In this document: in pieces, positions 5,461 to 5,651 of the stretch
How positions within the stretch are numbered: position 1 is the first letter of the stretch
How the letters are laid out: each line of letters begins with the position of its first letter
Origin: Planctomycetota bacterium
GTDB taxonomy: Bacteria > Planctomycetota > Phycisphaerae > Phycisphaerales > Phycisphaeraceae
Length of the DNA: 5,651 bases
Reading direction: 5' to 3'
Assembly: GCA_029267795.1 (NCBI GenBank)
Contig: JAJUHR010000134.1
Location: 1-5,651, forward strand
Notes under the pieces: generated by a model
Databases searched by the model: none
Seen by the model: the letters and a program-made list of their open reading frames with translations, nothing else
What the model was told of the DNA's origin: nothing
Program-made: the position numbers and the translations under genes

Positions 5461-5651
5461 ATGAGCGGCGAGGCATTTCGCGGTGGCGACGGAGTGTCGT
5501 GGGTAATGAAGCAATCGACGCGGGCCGAGGCGTGGCTGGTGTTCGTGATCGCCGCCTTGGCTCTGATCTTTCTGGCGATCGATCTGATCACCCCGCAGGG
5601 GATGTCGGATGGGGTGCTTTACTTGATCGTCGTGCTTGTGTCGCTGAAGTC
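5461..5651 (+). CDS. Partial membrane protein, probable sensor/signalling protein (N-terminus only)
   Basis: The frame opens at ATG 5461, three codons after an in-frame TAG (5452-5454), and is cut by the window edge after 63 codons. It begins with a polar, Arg-containing N-terminus. A transmembrane helix follows, WLVFVIAALALIFLAIDLI (25-43), then a short loop TPQGMSDG (44-51) and the start of a second helix, VLYLIVVLVSL (52-62). The hydrophobic helix ending in D-L-x-T-P-x-G, followed by a GVLY-type second helix, recalls the membrane segments before PAS and histidine kinase domains in many bacterial sensor proteins. The catalytic part lies outside the window, so this is inference. An alternative ATG at 5506 (MKQSTRAEAW) would place a lysine/arginine cluster directly before the first helix and is also plausible. 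The leader upstream has several hairpins. Confidence 0.65.
   Translation, partial: MSGEAFRGGDGVSWVMKQSTRAEAWLVFVIAALALIFLAIDLITPQGMSDGVLYLIVVLVSLK

Overview
The window looks like a chromosomal segment from a high-GC bacterium, most probably a planctomycete-like lineage. I infer this from the GC-rich codon use, mostly weak Shine-Dalgarno sequences, the long inserted loop in RsmA, and the style of the two partial genes at the edges. No marker gene here settles the taxonomy. The middle of the window holds housekeeping genes. I see no phage, transposase, toxin or CRISPR genes.

Layout from left to right. Positions 1-594 (minus strand) hold the N-terminal 198 codons of a gene that runs off the left edge. 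It is uncharacterised but carries a TGHQ-containing segment that resembles bacillithiol-synthase (BshC) type proteins. Positions 595-837 are non-coding, with a 7-bp dyad and two inverted REP-like hairpin units. Positions 838-1644 (minus) encode a soluble family 2 glycosyltransferase of the dolichol-phosphate-mannose-synthase type. Positions 1703-2596 (minus) encode RsmA/KsgA, the 16S rRNA dimethyladenosine transferase. It lies 58 bp upstream of the glycosyltransferase and is probably co-transcribed with it. A 124-bp divergent intergenic region follows. Positions 2721-4784 (plus) encode a full-length MutL with an intact GHKL ATPase domain and the endonuclease motif of MutH-independent mismatch repair. 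A likely intrinsic terminator lies about 65 bp past mutL. Positions 4785-5460 contain no convincing gene but much palindromic structure. Positions 5461-5651 (plus) are the N-terminus of a membrane protein, probably a sensor or signalling protein, cut by the right edge.

RsmA (ribosome maturation) and MutL (post-replicative repair) are transcribed divergently. Nothing in the sequence ties their functions together. The most unusual signal is the nested palindromic element at 4893-5019. Read on the minus strand, its ends form a continuous 16-bp stem including two G-U pairs, and it encloses further hairpins. It could be a MITE/REP-type dispersed repeat or a structured RNA. The leader of the right-edge gene also carries three successive hairpins, the last of which overlaps its ribosome binding site.
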